DNA from: Lepturacanthus savala
Lineage: Eukaryota; Chordata; Actinopteri; Scombriformes; Trichiuridae
DNA length: 64,000 nt
Direction: 5' to 3'
Assembly (NCBI GenBank): GCA_030544235.1
Contig: CM060465.1
Location: 8,487,001-8,551,000, forward strand
In this document: piece by piece, positions 16,366 to 29,030 of the stretch
Layout of the letters: every line of letters begins with the position of its first letter
How positions within the stretch are numbered: the stretch's first letter is position 1
Translations under genes and position numbers: made by a program
The notes under the pieces: generated by a model
What the model was told of the DNA's origin: nothing
Databases searched by the model: none
What the model saw: only the letters and a program-made list of their open reading frames with translations

Positions 16366-16849
16366 CTTCTATCTCATCTTCTCCAGAGACACTCATCTCT
16401 TCTGACTGCTCAGCTGACACACACACAAAGAGAAAAAGGAGACTGATTGCATGCATGAATAGCAGCAAGTGTAATCTGCAGGCCCAGACACGTTCAACAA
16501 CGGGAGCCACCTTATTTGATTGCAAGATGGAATAAAACATTGACTGATGAATGATATAGCATGCAAATGTATATGCATGTGGACACACATTGATTGCAAA
16601 CATACAGTACCTGACACACACACAAATGATGACTCTCATAAAGCAGCCTACCATTTATCTACCCAGTGAAAACACAGCTCTTTCTCTGAAGGAAAATTAT
16701 CCAGTGGGATGGTAAATAAGACATGGATTAATTAAACATCCAGAAACATCTTTGAAGCCCCTCCACTCTCTGCCTTTCAGTTTTCAGCTGATTTGTTGTG
16801 TGTCATGATGTACTGTACCTGAGTGAAATCACATTGTTTTCCACTCATA

Positions 16850-16962
16850 TAATAATAACTTTATTTTTAAATCACTTTTCATACATAGAGATGTAGCACA
16901 AAGTGCTTTACATGTTTTAAAATCAACCACCATCGCTCCTAAAGCCCCAACCCCAGCACCTA

Positions 16963-16996
<34 letters not shown>

Positions 16997-18720
16997 TCCT
17001 CTTTACAGATATACAAACAGACACAGACAATTAAACTTGATCCTAAAAACATGTGGCTGAACACAGAGGAGCAAGGTCAGCAAACCCTGTCATTGGAGGC
17101 CATTTGTACCAAAGGCTGCCCACGGCCAAGACCAGGGTGCCTCCACTCTATACCACCCAGCTACAGGCCAGTGAGGGGCCCACAGCAGCCAAGCACCTCC
17201 ATAGACCCCCCACCAAGCCCAGCTGATGTTCACCACAAGACACAGACATCCCAGCCACAGCCAAACAGCCCCCAACAAGGAAACACCGGAGATAATGGAT
17301 GAGAGCATAAAAAAACTGGATGCAATAAAAGCACAAAACTACCAAAAAACATGGACTAAGAAATTAAATTAATAAAACACCAAAAGTAGCTCAAATCAAC
17401 TTTGCTATAGATAATAAATAAGTAAATAAACAGTAAAAATAACTGAAAAATAAATAGCTGTCATGAGAATAAATAATCAAGTAAATAAAAATAAAAATAA
17501 CTAGAAATAACAAATAGACTAAAATATAAATTGGCTGAGATATTATTTAAAAGCCAGTTTAAATAGGTGGGTCTGGAGTCTTCCCTTTAAAAATGTTAAC
17601 ATTCTCTGTGGCCCTCAGGTCCTCCGGCAGGCTGTTCCACAGACAGGGGCCATACTGCTGGAACTCTGTCCTGTTCTAACTTCAGGGAGTATTAAAAGGC
17701 CAGTGCCAGGGGATCCCAGGGTCAGTGAGGGTTCATATGGTAAAATCTATTCTTAAAGATAAGAAGGTCCCAAACTCCTAAGACATTTAGAGGCCATTTA
17801 AAGAACCTTAAACCAACCCTAAAACACACAGGAAGCCAATGCAGTGATTTTAAAAGTGGTGTAATATGAGCCTGCCCTCTGGTCTTTGTCAGAACCTGTG
17901 CTGCTGAGTTTGTAAAAGTTGTAGACTTAAATTGTTTTTTTAGAGACCAGAAAGCAGAGCATTACAGTCAATATGGCTGTAAATAAAAGCATGCATCAGC
18001 ATCTGTGTTATCATGGGAGAAAAAAAAGGTGCACTCTGGCTAAGTGATAAAATTCTGTTTTTGTAACCTCTTTAATGTGTGGAATACAATTGAAACCTAA
18101 TTTCTTTATTTGATTCGAAGGAATTACAGACATTGTTTGCAGTTTTGATAAAACTTTCTCTCCTCCATCCAGGAAATCCATAGGCCTGTGTCATCAGGTG
18201 ACATAGAGACAGATACAGTTGTGTGCCATCTGCGTAGCTATTGAAAATGACACCATGCCTCCTGATGGCATTTCCCAATGGGAACACGTACGTAGTTGAA
18301 AACTATGAAAATAAGAACTAAACTATTGAAGTGCATACCAGAGATGCCGACAATGTTTTAGTCTAGTTTATAATAATTTGGCGGTCTACTGTGTCAAAAA
18401 GCAGTTAGATAAAGTAGCACAAGGACTGTAAGCTTGTTTAAGTCAAAGTTGCACTTAAGATCATGGACAATATCCAATAGTGCAGTCTCTGTAATGTGGT
18501 TTGTTCTAAATCCAGATTGGAATTTCTCAGACAGAACAAATATTGAAAAAAACATTCAACTGAATAAAAACAGGTTTTTTAAAAAAAATGTTGCTTAAAA
18601 ATGGTAAGTTGGACTGTAGTTATTAGGAATATCAGGATCCAAATTGTTTTTCTTCAGAATGAGACTCACTAGATATGCAAGTTGCAGTTTCCCAGTCAAC
18701 ATGTTAACTGTGCGACAAGC
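16850..18720 (-). mobile_element. Degraded LINE (Rex1/L2-like), reverse transcriptase fragment
   Basis: Read on the minus strand, the region gives frameshifted remains of a non-LTR retrotransposon reverse transcriptase. These include LSEKFQSGFRTNH (about 18,520), the active-site strand SYADGTQLYLS at 18,200-18,240 (the usual second Asp of YADD is Gly), and the C-terminal block HITPLLKSLHWLPV near 17,850. The likely 3' end lies near 16,850 (ATAACTTTATTTTTAAATCA on the plus strand). Stops and frameshifts show that it is dead. The 5' part is missing. Confidence 0.75.
16969..16995. repeat. (CA)n microsatellite, 27 bp
   Basis: Short CA run just inside the 3' end of the LINE fragment. Confidence 0.9.
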
Positions 18721-18774
18721 AAACGAAGCAGGCAGGATGACAACAAAATCCTGAGTCGTTTTTTTTTTTCTATT

Positions 18775-18995
18775 TTGAACTGCAGAACCAATAAGAAGTT
18801 ATTTTTTGGTTTCATTAGTCTTTGGATTGTGGACTGTTGATCTGGACAAAAAAGACATTTTAGGTTGAATCTTAAGCTCTGGGAAACAGTGATCAACATT
18901 TTACACCATATTATGAACCAAAAAAACAAATCGATTAAATGTTTCAATAATCAATAGATCAATTGCCTATCAAAACAGTCGTTAGTTGCAGCTCT
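18775..18995 (+). repeat. Inverted-repeat element (MITE), family B copy 3
   Basis: It shares TTGGATTGTGGACTGTTGAT, CTGGGAAACAGTGATCAACA and the terminal GTTAGTTGCAGCTCT with the copies at 29,031 and 29,430. It lies immediately beside the LINE fragment. Confidence 0.6.
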
Positions 18996-19394
18996 ACTGT
19001 TAGCGTTTCCCTCCAGAGACCGGGTTTGTAAAAGAGGATGAGTGAGATCCACAGAATAAACAGACCAGTGTTGGTGAAGTGGCCCTCTTCACAGGCACAA
19101 GGCCACATCTGTACAAAGACAACAGGATCTTGTATTTCTCTTCAACCTTCAATGGGTTTTCTTAGTGACCACTTTGATTATGACACTCAAGATCAGCCAC
19201 CTTCCTTCTGGTAAGCAGTAGAAACATGTAAAACACATTCTGTCAGATGCTGTTGTTTCACAGGATATAAGATTTCAACCTTCCACCTTTTACAACAGAA
19301 GATAGGTTTGCTTTAGAAATAGAGAATTTTCCATCTGTCATGCAGAAAAAGGATCATTGAAGCAGTTTTTCCTGACAATTTCAGATTAAGGTGA

Positions 19395-19800
19395 TATGAT
19401 ATAGACACATGCAGAATCTTCTTCTCTCGGTGTATCATTCTGCCCACCATTTCGTTACTCGTGATGCCTACGGTACTCTTCATTGCATCCTGAATGCGAA
19501 GGCGGTTGGCCCCCTCTATCGGAGACACAAAACCCTTATTGGCAAGCTACCGCCTTTTATTATATCTCTCTTAGATAGATCAGTAACGCTTTATCAAAAC
19601 CAGTCAGAATTGACAGCCTCCATGTACCTAATGTGAATTCTGAATTTGGAAAGGCTGCATTTAGATTTGATCGAGATACATGGAACAAGCTGCAGAGTCT
19701 CATAAGCTATCAACAAGCTATTAAAAAGATTTGAATTTGATTTTGAACGTTTCCAAGATAGAATGCAAATGTTTAAGGTTTTATGTTCTTTACTCTTTGG
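19395..19800 (+). mobile_element. LINE C-terminal fragment (plus strand)
   Basis: The plus-strand translation LSVYHSAHHFVTRDAYGTLH, then GKLPPFIISLLDRS and a broken continuation to about 19,750, resembles the C-terminal region of L2/Rex1-type LINE proteins. It has the opposite orientation to the fragment at 16,850-18,720, so it is a separate insertion. It is heavily decayed. Confidence 0.55.
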
Positions 19801-20010
19801 TTGAATGGCAAGTGTGGTACACTTTAATTATATTATTAGTATTATTATATCAACATTGAAATTGTTTAGTGTTATTTGTTTTTTTCACTGTAATTTCCTG
19901 TTTGGATTAATTGTTCATGAACATTTAAATAACATGAACATAACATTAATTGTAAAATAATATACTTTATAAAATAAATAAATATTGTAAAATAATATAC
20001 TTTATCCTTA

Positions 20011-20013
<3 letters not shown>

Positions 20014-20064
<51 letters not shown>

Positions 20065-20072
20065 TATATATA
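20014..20072. repeat. (TA)n microsatellite with a short (CA) interruption
   Basis: TA run from 20,014, interrupted by ACACACACA near 20,055-20,064. Confidence 0.95.
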
Positions 20073-20075
20073 CTG

Positions 20076-22099
20076 TATTTATAAATTAAAGTAAATGGCT
20101 GCCAGTCCTTCTTCATGTGTCATTGTTATCATCATTGCTATTAGTGTTAATGCATGCACCGATGTCAAACAGTGATAGCTTTGGCACTAAAGAGCTTAGC
20201 GTGTGCCAACAAAACCTGCTGATGTGATACCTATGAGAATTCCTTAAGAACAACTTGTCAACATCAGCACACCAGAGACTTCTTACCCCATTTGCACATT
20301 TGCATTTTTTCAAGTCCTCACTAGTTTTAAATTCTCATCCTTAGCCGCAGGATCGGAAACTCGCCTTGTCCTCTGCAGCTGCAGCGGACAAGGTGCATTC
20401 TGACATCATCATGTAAATCAGTGCAGCACCGAGGCCGCAGAGCATCAGTGACAACATGCTTTTTTGTTAATCTCAACACTCCTTGTAGAATAATATCTCA
20501 AGTGTCAAGACACCAGTTATTGGCATTTTTATTATTATGATAATAATGTTTATTTTTTATTATAAAGTACACCCCCATCTGTGTATGAATGTGTGAAAGG
20601 GTGAATGTAGTGTAAAGCCCTTTGAGAGGTTGGAAAATTAGAAAAAACGCCATGCAAATGCAGATTAATTACCATTTAATGAGCATATGACAAATGTGCC
20701 TGTCTAGAATAAAAAAAAGAAAAGAAAAATCTCTCATCTACTCTATTGACATGTGAGACGTGTTGCTCCCTGGTTCTTTTAATGGCTTGTAGATAATAGT
20801 AAAGCTGCAAAGCCGACAAACCAGTTGCTGCCTATGAGGCAACTGTAAACGATATCCAGGTTGGATTTCATAATGTTTACATGATTTATGATGTCATTTA
20901 GCATCTACTCTTTCTATATCTATAGTTAAAGTTCTGCATATATAGAGAGAATATAAGCTATTACCAGATAGAAGCTCTCAAACACAAAGTTAGAGAATGT
21001 CAGCCCAGGTCATTTTAGTGAAAGAATAAAAATTGAGGATAGCTAATTATCTTTTTTTCAAAATGTGGAAAATTATCCAGCCAACACACAATCATGATTC
21101 CAGTCACATTAATACATGGCAATAACTCAGTCTTTTCATATTTTTTATACTGACGACACAGCGCTTCAATCACCCTTGGAATAAGCCTTGGCCTGCCCAC
21201 TGAAAACAGCAACACAATCCCAGTTTTATCATGAGCTGTGATGTTTCATTCCCCTGAAGAGCAAGACTACTCTGGAAATCTATCTGTAAAATGCCTGTTA
21301 GAGAAAAATCAATATCAATCAAATAATGTTTAGTTATTGCATGTGTGAAATGTGTGAAGCAAAGCAGGGACGCGTGTGATGACACAGCCGATAGAATCTC
21401 ATTTCTGTCACTGTATCGCCAATAACATTATAACACTCTTAACCTACAGACAATAACCGTAAGACGTCTGTTTGTGCAGGACCCCACAGAGCAGCACTGA
21501 GTAGGAAAATGTGCTGAGGAAACTAACAAGATGCACGGATGGAAGAGAAGGGAGATGGAAGGAGGGGAGGAGGCCCAGCACTCATTAGCTCAAAAAACCC
21601 TGTGGTGAAGCAGAACCACAAGCCTGATGATAGTCAGAGGGAAGAGAAGTGACCCGTGGAGAAGATGAGGGTCGGATGAAAGAGAGAAATAACAGGAGGA
21701 CAAAAGGGAGAAAGGACAAATACGTCTCATAAATGAAACGCCTCCCTCTCTCTTCTGAAAAAAAAGGCTCTTGTGTGACATCAAACCCGTTTGAATTGAA
21801 GATTGAATTAGTCTCTTGACCAGTTTTTCTCTGTTTTTCGTTGCTTCTTTGGTTTGGCCAGCCAACAGAGCAGCGTCACGGCTGTCAGCTCGCCACTTTG
21901 CCTGCGTGCTGATGACACCCACATTTAGTATTAATCTCCATCACAAAGCAGAGCGATGGAGAGCACAACCAGGGATTAATCACAAGTAACAGCATTGTTA
22001 GGCAGACAGAGACTAAATATATTCACACTACAGAAACTCATGAAAATTTAAAATATCTTCAATAATAAACCACATAGCTGATAATCAGACTAAGAACCC
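20076..22099. other. frmd5 intron: no gene
   Basis: AT-rich with one retroelement tail (20,570-20,690) and a purine-rich stretch at about 21,540-21,720. No exon, RNA gene or further repeat was recognised. Confidence 0.45.
20570..20690 (+). repeat. Retroelement tail fragment
   Basis: GTGTATGAATGTGTGAAAGG, AGTGTAAAGCCCTTTGAGAG and GCCATGCAAATGCAGATTAA resemble the conserved 3' tail of common fish retroelements. Nothing of the coding part remains. Confidence 0.45.
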
Positions 22100-22103
22100 T
22101 TAA

Positions 22104-23439
22104 AGGTGGGGTGGGTGATTCTTTTTTGCAGCATTTTTTTTAAATATTGCCTGAAAACCTTTTCACATTCCCACTGCACACACTACAATAGAATGTTTGC
22201 AAAAAACTCGAAACATTTTGGTCCGGTCTAGAGGGTGTATTCAGAGGAAAACTCTGACCAATCAATGTACTGATCATCTTTACATTTATTGGCTGTCTAA
22301 TACGTCCATCAAATACCTATGCACACCCCCCTCCCCCTCCCACTCGACCCCTCCCCCCATTTTGCGCGTTCACTGTGTCGTCGTCACTCGACCCCCCACA
22401 GCTCTGGCAATCAGGTGAGCAGACACAGCTTCGAAAGCCAACATTCAAGTTAGCTCGCACAGATATATCGTTGCAACAATGGCAGAGAAGAAGACGTCGA
22501 CTGGCAGCAAAACCAAGGGGAAAACTGTTCTTGAAAAAGCAACAGCCATGCGGAAGCTAACAGAAGAACGAAACAGGACAAGAGTGGTTATCGGTTCGGC
22601 TTTCCAGCGCTGGCGCCAGCTAAAAAGTGAGAAGGGGCTCCAGACGGATGCCAAAGTCGCCGAATTTTTACTGGATATGTAAGATGTTGTCTTCTAATTA
22701 CATAATATTTTGACATACTGGTCGGTTACGGGTATTGTAGGCCTATTCAACCAGTCAGTGAGAAAATGAAAGATGATGACAAACTTATTGTCAATCGAGT
22801 GACATAAGCGTAATTCTAGCATGTTTCGCTAAGCTACCTACTCTGTCAACTACAAGGCTAAGCTAAGTCTGAGCTTGAGCTCTCGTCATGAAAACTCTAG
22901 TAACATAAATCATTCAAATTCAGGTATGTGGTAGGCTACTACGGGCAAATGCATACTACTTATAAAATAAACCATGTCTGTGACTGTAACCTATGATGGC
23001 TGGCTAGGGACACGATACAGCAGGCTACGTACATCGTATCATTACTGCAATAACAAAGTAATTGACACACGTATCCAATCAACTAGTGGAAATCTAACAG
23101 ATACTCTAGTTTGAATTTTATGTCAATATTCTTGAAATTACAATAATGAAAGGCTGTTTACGTTCATTACGATGTTCACAAATCTTGTGAAGACGACATT
23201 GCTTGAAGTTAGCAAAGCGGTCACTGTCTGTCATGCTATTGGCGTGAATGCTCGTGAACTCCTGTGACCCCTCGAGAGTGTGCGCGTTCATGTATCCATG
23301 AATCGTGAAGGCGTGGTTTCGAGGGGTGAGCTGAAGAGGAGGCAGAGCCTTTAGGAGGAGGGGAGGGAGTGTATATTTTCAAAATCTCACTTGTGTTGAA
23401 TAGCTGTAACCGTTTTTTCCAAGATCTCCCACTCCACCT
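22104..23439 (+). mobile_element. DNA transposon with TTAA target duplication (Kolobok- or piggyBac-like)
   Basis: The left end reads AGGTGGGGTGGGTGAT. The right end, read inward on the other strand, is AGGTGGAGTGGGAGAT. Both are flanked directly by TTAA (22,100-22,103 and 23,440-23,443). This 1,336-bp unit therefore has clear terminal inverted repeats and a four-base target duplication. It carries a short exon-like reading frame at 22,479-22,679 but no visible transposase domain, so it is probably a non-autonomous or internally deleted copy. TTAA sites are known for piggyBac and Kolobok; I cannot decide between them. Confidence 0.8.
22479..22679 (+). CDS. Transposon-borne small reading frame, probable first exon
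   Basis: About 67 residues start MAEKKTSTGSKTKG and contain a basic stretch followed by IGSAFQRWRQLKSEKG and AKVAEFLLDM. The frame ends at a consensus donor (GATAT, then GTAAGA), so it looks like the first exon of a spliced gene carried by the element at 22,104-23,439. I do not recognise a catalytic domain. Similar AFxRWRxLKxxxG...DAxVAxFLLD sequences are, from memory, widespread in fish predicted proteins. No matching downstream exon was found inside the element. Confidence 0.4.
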
Positions 23440-24467
23440 TTAAATGCAGTGAACAAAGTATTCAGTCTGCTGTTGTGCAAACTAGACAAAAAGTGCAGTT
23501 CTGCTGTTTTTTCACATCCCTGTGTTTCCTCATTAGTCTGTAGAGGCACAGGGCCTTGAAGTACAGAGCGAGACAAAGGCTGGATTCTCTAGTACAGCAG
23601 AGCACCCACAGGCCCAAAGACAAACAGGAGTGATGAGGAAGGAGTGAAAAGGAGAGGACAGAAAGTAAAATCCAACTGATCGTTGCAGCACGGTGACATC
23701 AGCTATTTGAACTTTTTTAAGGCACATAGGCCAGGTACTGACAGACAGAGCACAATATGAATAAATAGTCGGAATCCATTATAAATTCAAATTTAAGAGA
23801 CATTTATTTTGTAGGAAACTCTTCTCTGGCAACAAAATCTCTGGACAACAAGTTATAAAGATATAATTAGGATCATTGAAATGGGTCAGTTACAAAAAAT
23901 GTTTGGCAAGATCAGAAAGTCAAACACTTAAAATACAGTTTTAAAAAGCATTTACCAGGTCTTTTCCATTTTTTTACAATAATCACAATTTTGTGTAATT
24001 AATGACATGAAATGTCAAAAGGTGTAACCAAAAACGAATGATAAATTTTAAATGTTTAATCCACCTAGAATATAAAATGTGTTGATAGCATGTGTTTTTA
24101 GTTTTCTAAAACCTTTTTGAGTTGAATTATCTGGTACCAAGTGTTTAAGGTTACACCACATGATAGTTTTGTCATTGATCCAAATAGCAAAAGATTTAAA
24201 GGTTCCAGTTTATATTATTTGATTATAAGAAGGTCTAAGTGTTATATAAATGCTGTCACACAGCTCAAAATGTTCAATCCACAGAGAAATGCACACATCC
24301 AACATTCAGAAGCTGTGCCTTCTTTTGTGAAGTTATGATATCAACAACTACCATACAGTCAACACCCTGAGTATATTTTTCCTGAATTTTATTTAAAGTT
24401 TTCTTACCACAAATAAGATGTTTGTAGTTTTCAGTAACAAAAATTATTTATCATGTAAGTATAGTTT

Positions 24468-24786
24468 TACATCTCCTCTCACCAGCTTTTCTCTAGAGCT
24501 CTAGAAGGAACAGGTCATTTTGTGTTTGTCTCATTAATATTAACAAGCCTCTCCTCTGATTGGCTGATTTTTAATGGGGTAGGAAGTGACTGTATAGTTG
24601 TGACATCACAATTCCACTTAAATCCTGGTGGCTGTCTTTCTCTGTGGATTAAGCACTTTGAAACATGGGAAAATATTTATTTATTATTATATTTATTATT
24701 TATTATATTATTTATTATCTATAACACTTAGATCTTCCTATAATCAAAAAGCAATTAAATCTCACTTCCTACAATACAGGACCTTT
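24468..24786 (+). repeat. Short interspersed element, family A copy 2
   Basis: This is a near-complete copy: CATCTCCTCTCACCAGCTTT at the left, CCTCTCCTCTGATTGGCTGA and GTTGTGACATCACAA in the middle, and ATCAAAAAGCAATTAAATC then ACAGGACCTTTAA at the right. An AT-rich TTATTA tract sits at about 24,676-24,725. Confidence 0.7.
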
Positions 24787-25479
24787 AAGTTATCTAAGGC
24801 TCTCCCCTACTCAACTCCCATCAAGCGCTGCCCTGCCCCATGTTAATTCATTCATGAAGCCACTATACAGTAAATATGTTTGCGCTCATATGGCTCTAGA
24901 CTAATGTCTTTTACAGTAAACTGTGACCTGATAGTAAGAGTAGGATCATCAACTCTTTTCTCATTAGCAGAGCAGCCACCTCAGGGATATGTTGCTCTGG
25001 TCTGGAGGTTTAATATTCATGCTCGCAGGTGGAGCCTCTCTGTTTCTCTTTGTCACACAATACATCCCAGACAGCACAATGGAGGGCTCGGCAGACTGCT
25101 ACCGACACACTGACAGACTGCCTGCCTGCTCTCCATCCAACACACATACACACACACACACACAAAGAGGCACTGGGGGAATATGAGAGGGCCATTTGGT
25201 GAGACAAACCCAAACAAGCTCTGAAGCTCCCTTATTTACTGACCTCGGCCTCCTAATACGACAAGAGAAGCTGAGGACGTTTCTGAGAGAGAAAAGCGAG
25301 ATGTGTTTATGTGAGTGTATGTGTGTGTGTGTGTGTGTGCACGAGCTCATGTTTCAAAGAGTGCATAACAAAAGAGTCATTTGGCATCTCATCTTCAGCT
25401 AAGCTCCTTCATGAATCCCAGTAAGCCAACGCGGGTCAGGCAGAGTTTAATTTCCCCAGAATATATCAGAGCCTGGGTG

Positions 25480-25850
25480 TGAAGCAGCAATGAAACACAA
25501 GGTCGAAGATTAAGAAGAGCGTCCGAAGGCGGCGGCAGAGCAGCTGCCCCTTGCAACCTTGACGCAGATCAGCATCAGCTCTGTCAGTATCAACAAGACG
25601 TGACTGATAGAGATAGTAACCGGCAAGTGGCTGCTCCCGGAACCCACATATCAGACTCTCGTGGAGGGAGATCGGAGCCGGGCTGCGCGCCGGTGCTGCC
25701 CTGTCGTGCTCCGCTGTGTAGATGGACACCACGGTGATGTAATCCTTAATTGCCAATGGCCACGTGCCACAGGTCGAGCCAATCGTGACGCCGGTTGAGC
25801 AGTGATGCTGATAAACACAAGTGACGTCCTCCTGAGGATACCGCTCATGA
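25480..25850 (-). promoter_or_regulatory. CpG-rich promoter-like patch inside frmd5 intron 1
   Basis: An isolated stretch rich in CpG (for example GGCGGCGGC, GGGCTGCGCGCCGG) in an AT-rich intron. Its right half groups a CRE core TGACGTC (25,822-25,828), two CCAAT boxes (25,753-25,757 and 25,779-25,783) and a CACGTG E-box (25,761-25,766). This cluster is typical of a promoter and could serve an alternative frmd5 first exon or a non-coding RNA. A 130-codon open frame crosses it on the minus strand but resembles no protein I know, and open frames are expected in GC-rich DNA. Confidence 0.5.
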
Positions 25851-26664
25851 AACATTCAGGCATAGCACACATTTTAATCATTCATAGGAAGCATAGCAAC
25901 AGTGTGTCAGCTGCTGTGAGCTATGAATATACACACACACCTGTATATAGACACACACACACACTGTTTCAACCCTGGCAGACGTACTGTATGCCTTGCA
26001 GACACACACAGGACACCTCAGAAGGTCGGGACAGTGTAAAGTCAGCAAAGACAGAGTACTGCAGTCACCAGGGAGCTCTACAACGTACACTGAACAATGC
26101 AGCTAAAATGAACATCTATTTCTACTTTGTCAAACAACATCACAACAACATTCATTTCTGATGTGCATATACTCAGTGTTTTTTTTAAATAAAGTCTGTT
26201 CAAATGTATAATGACATTTACTAAACCTTTGATGAGAGAGTTCTTCATATAAATCAAAACCTCACCAGTTGTACAGTATATATTATTAGGTAAAGGTCTT
26301 GTGTGCCTAATGTGTTTGTACAGGATTCAAATATTTGTTTTTTGTTATTGTTTTTAAAAGAAATTTCACCTCTCCAAATAAGGCATCAACAGAATGTTTC
26401 TAAGTAAAATATGACAAGAAACCAGTGATTTTTATTGTGATATATTATTCTGCAATACAATATTGCAATTTAAAACAAATAGGGAAAGAGGTGGCTGTAT
26501 GACACCTCAATGCAGTGAATAAATACACAATTAATGTTTTTTGTATTTTTCTTTAGTCAGATATTGTGATGTACTGTAGATAAATTGCAATATAAAATTA
26601 CAGGATCATAATATCATAATGATATTGTCATCGCGGGCCAAGTATCATAAGTCACCCTGTATAG

Positions 26665-26865
26665 CTGCTAAGATTAGTTGGTTAATTGTTTTGAGTCATT
26701 TTTAAGAATAAAATGACTAAATGTTCCGGTTGATTCTTAAATCTGCTATCTTAAATTATTTTCTAGTTTCTTTAGTCATCTATAATAGTAAACTGATGAT
26801 CTTTGGATTGTGGACTCTTGTCTGGACAAAAAAAGACATTTAAGCTTTCCATCTTACACTTTTAT
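26665..26865 (+). repeat. Inverted-repeat element (MITE), family B copy 4 (partial)
   Basis: It keeps ATTAGTTGGTTAATTGTTTT, CTATAATAGTAAACTGATGA and TCTGGACAAAAAAAGACATT but lacks the right half and its terminal repeat. Confidence 0.55.
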
Positions 26866-28914
26866 TGTATCTAGATTAGCATATAAATACTTTAAATGGC
26901 ACCGCACCCACCACTAAATTCACTTTCCATTTTCCAATGCGTCTAGCAATTCCTGTGAATAGCAAACACAGCAAAACACCTCCAATGCTGTCAACCTATG
27001 GACAGTGACAATAACATCACAGGAAGTAAACAGCTGAATGTATATCAGCGTAATAAGTGGGACAGTAGGACGACAGATCCGGCAGAGACGGGACATCAGT
27101 CACCTCACCATCACTGCTCGCCGATGGCATTCAGGGGAATAAAGTACCTTCCTTCCTGTGAGCACTAACGGCCAAGTCTTTGTCAGGCCAGAGTGATCTC
27201 ACATTTTGTTAGAGTAACTGTGGAGTCACCGTAGCAACAGCTGAGATCCTGGCACCGTGCTTCAAAGCAAAGAGTCCCTCAATACACACAGCTCCCCATC
27301 CCCCGGCAGGCTCCTCACAACACGTCAGCACAACTTCTACTGCAGTGGAGATTGATTTTTTTTTTGGTCACAGCAGTAGTGAAAGCACAAACTACTACTA
27401 CACTACTATTAACTCTGTGATTATCTTAATACATTCACATCAGTATACCTTACTGTTGATTGAAATGAACCTGTTGTAGATTGTTTAAACAAAACAGTTA
27501 TTAGAAAACCAACAGAAATCACAGGTTTCACAGGGCTTAAGCTATAATTAACTCTGTAATAGAGTGGGCCTGATTACTGTGCTGCCATTCAATAAATCTG
27601 TAATTAATTAGAAGCACAACAACAATACACTGTTGGTTTTCAGAATGCGTGAGAGCTTTATATAGTAGGGGAGGATGAAATTAACTGTAAAATACATCTT
27701 ACAATATCACACTATTACATTACAAGCAAGTGGAAAATATTCAGTTAAAATATGAGAGAATGCAAAGTGGCACAACAACAGCACTGGATTAAAGGCAGCT
27801 TCAACAGGACCTACTCTTTCTATATAATAAGATGCTGAAAAAGATGAACAAACCTTTCAAGGATGAACAATATTTCCCTCAAGTCTGCAGAGAGAGTCTC
27901 TGCCTGTCTTTCTGATGCCTCTTCTCTCTTTTTTAATATTTCAATTCTGCTCTGACAACAGGCACCGAGTGGAAGTCCAGAGGAAATATTGGCAATGCAA
28001 AATGAAATAGTGGAAACATGAAGCTTCTCATGTCCCTGACAGGCTGCTAGATAGGGCTTTTAAAAGAGTAAATTCAGGATAAACAAACCTGCTTTCTCCA
28101 CTATGAAACATATCAATAATGAAACTGATGAAATGTAATTTGAATATTTGAGTTTTTCTTAAGCAGCAAACACAATTAGAGCTTTGTCATCCTGTGTTGT
28201 TCATACAGTGGGTGAATCTACCTGTTCTTGCCTCGCATTATATCGTTTGTAAAATGTTTTATTTGCATGTGATTTATCTATCTTTAGATGTGATTAAAAA
28301 AAAATGCGGGGCACAGAAAATGTTTCAGTCTGACTCTCTGCTGCAAAGATGAACACTGCATCTACAGGGCTGTGTAATGATGAGTGTCAACGTTTTCCTG
28401 CTTCCAAAGTGGGAAGATCCATAATTCATCAAAGCATAACTTAAATTTGTACATTTCAGTAGCTTTAAAAGGACAGGACACCTTTCCTGCTCTTCAATAC
28501 AAATCCTCCTGTGTCCTGACGCTTGTAACTTATGTTTCTAATTTTTTACTGAAGGTGGCTTTAGTAACTTCATTGCTGTCTTTGTCATTGAAGAAGTTAA
28601 TGCCTGATTCAATGTCAGGTGATAGAAGGAAGAAGCAGGGGCACGTCTGAATTTAGGGCCCATTAAATGTTTTAGGGAAAGGATCAGAGTGTAATGGAAA
28701 CAGGCCTAGTGGGAATAAAATCTCAGCACACTGGAAACAGGATAGGATGGTGAAAAAAGAGAAAGACAAGGAGACAGAAACACACGGAAAGAGAGAGAGA
28801 GAGAGGATGATGAGAGACTCAGAATATATGACCTAGTTGTGCCTCTTACTTTGCACTCCCTAGTCTAGGTGTCCTGGTATCCTAAGAGGGTTTGGATTTG
28901 ACAGGCCAGTAGAC

Positions 28915-29009
28915 TGGAAGGAAGGAAGGAAGGAAGGAAGGAAGGAAGGAAGGAAGGAAGGAAGGAAGGAAGGAACGAACGAACGAATGAACGAACGAAC
29001 GAAGGAAGG
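28915..29009. repeat. (GGAA)n microsatellite grading into (GAAC)n
   Basis: Tetranucleotide GGAA repeats to about 28,973, followed by GAAC variants and two final GGAA units. The Pro-Ser-Phe-Leu repeat frame on the minus strand is an artefact. Confidence 0.96.
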
Positions 29010-29030
29010 CAGCTATAGTGAGGTGTAGAG

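Larger units (their letters stand above)
24787..28914. other. frmd5 intron: simple CA/GT runs, promoter-like patch, no exon
   Basis: Short CA/GT runs occur at 25,141-25,165, 25,318-25,339 and 25,930-25,965. The CpG-rich patch and a partial family B element are listed separately. The stretch 27,530-27,690 is repeat-free with several TAATTA motifs and could be conserved non-coding DNA. Confidence 0.4.

Noticed and set aside
16132..16654. Long frames on both strands with Cys-Val or Thr-His repeats (up to 172 codons)
   Set aside because: They read through the (GT)n microsatellite; the flanking parts match no protein I know and have no splice or start context.
18072..18287. A possible host gene in the minus-strand frame containing YADGTQLYLS
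   Set aside because: It is the active-site strand of a decayed LINE reverse transcriptase with frameshifts on both sides.
25466..25855. 130-codon minus-strand open frame
   Set aside because: It coincides with the CpG-rich promoter-like patch; the amino acid sequence shows no recognisable domain and begins without supporting context.
28915..29009. Direct-repeat array resembling CRISPR
   Set aside because: It is a plain GGAA tetranucleotide microsatellite without spacers, in a vertebrate genome.
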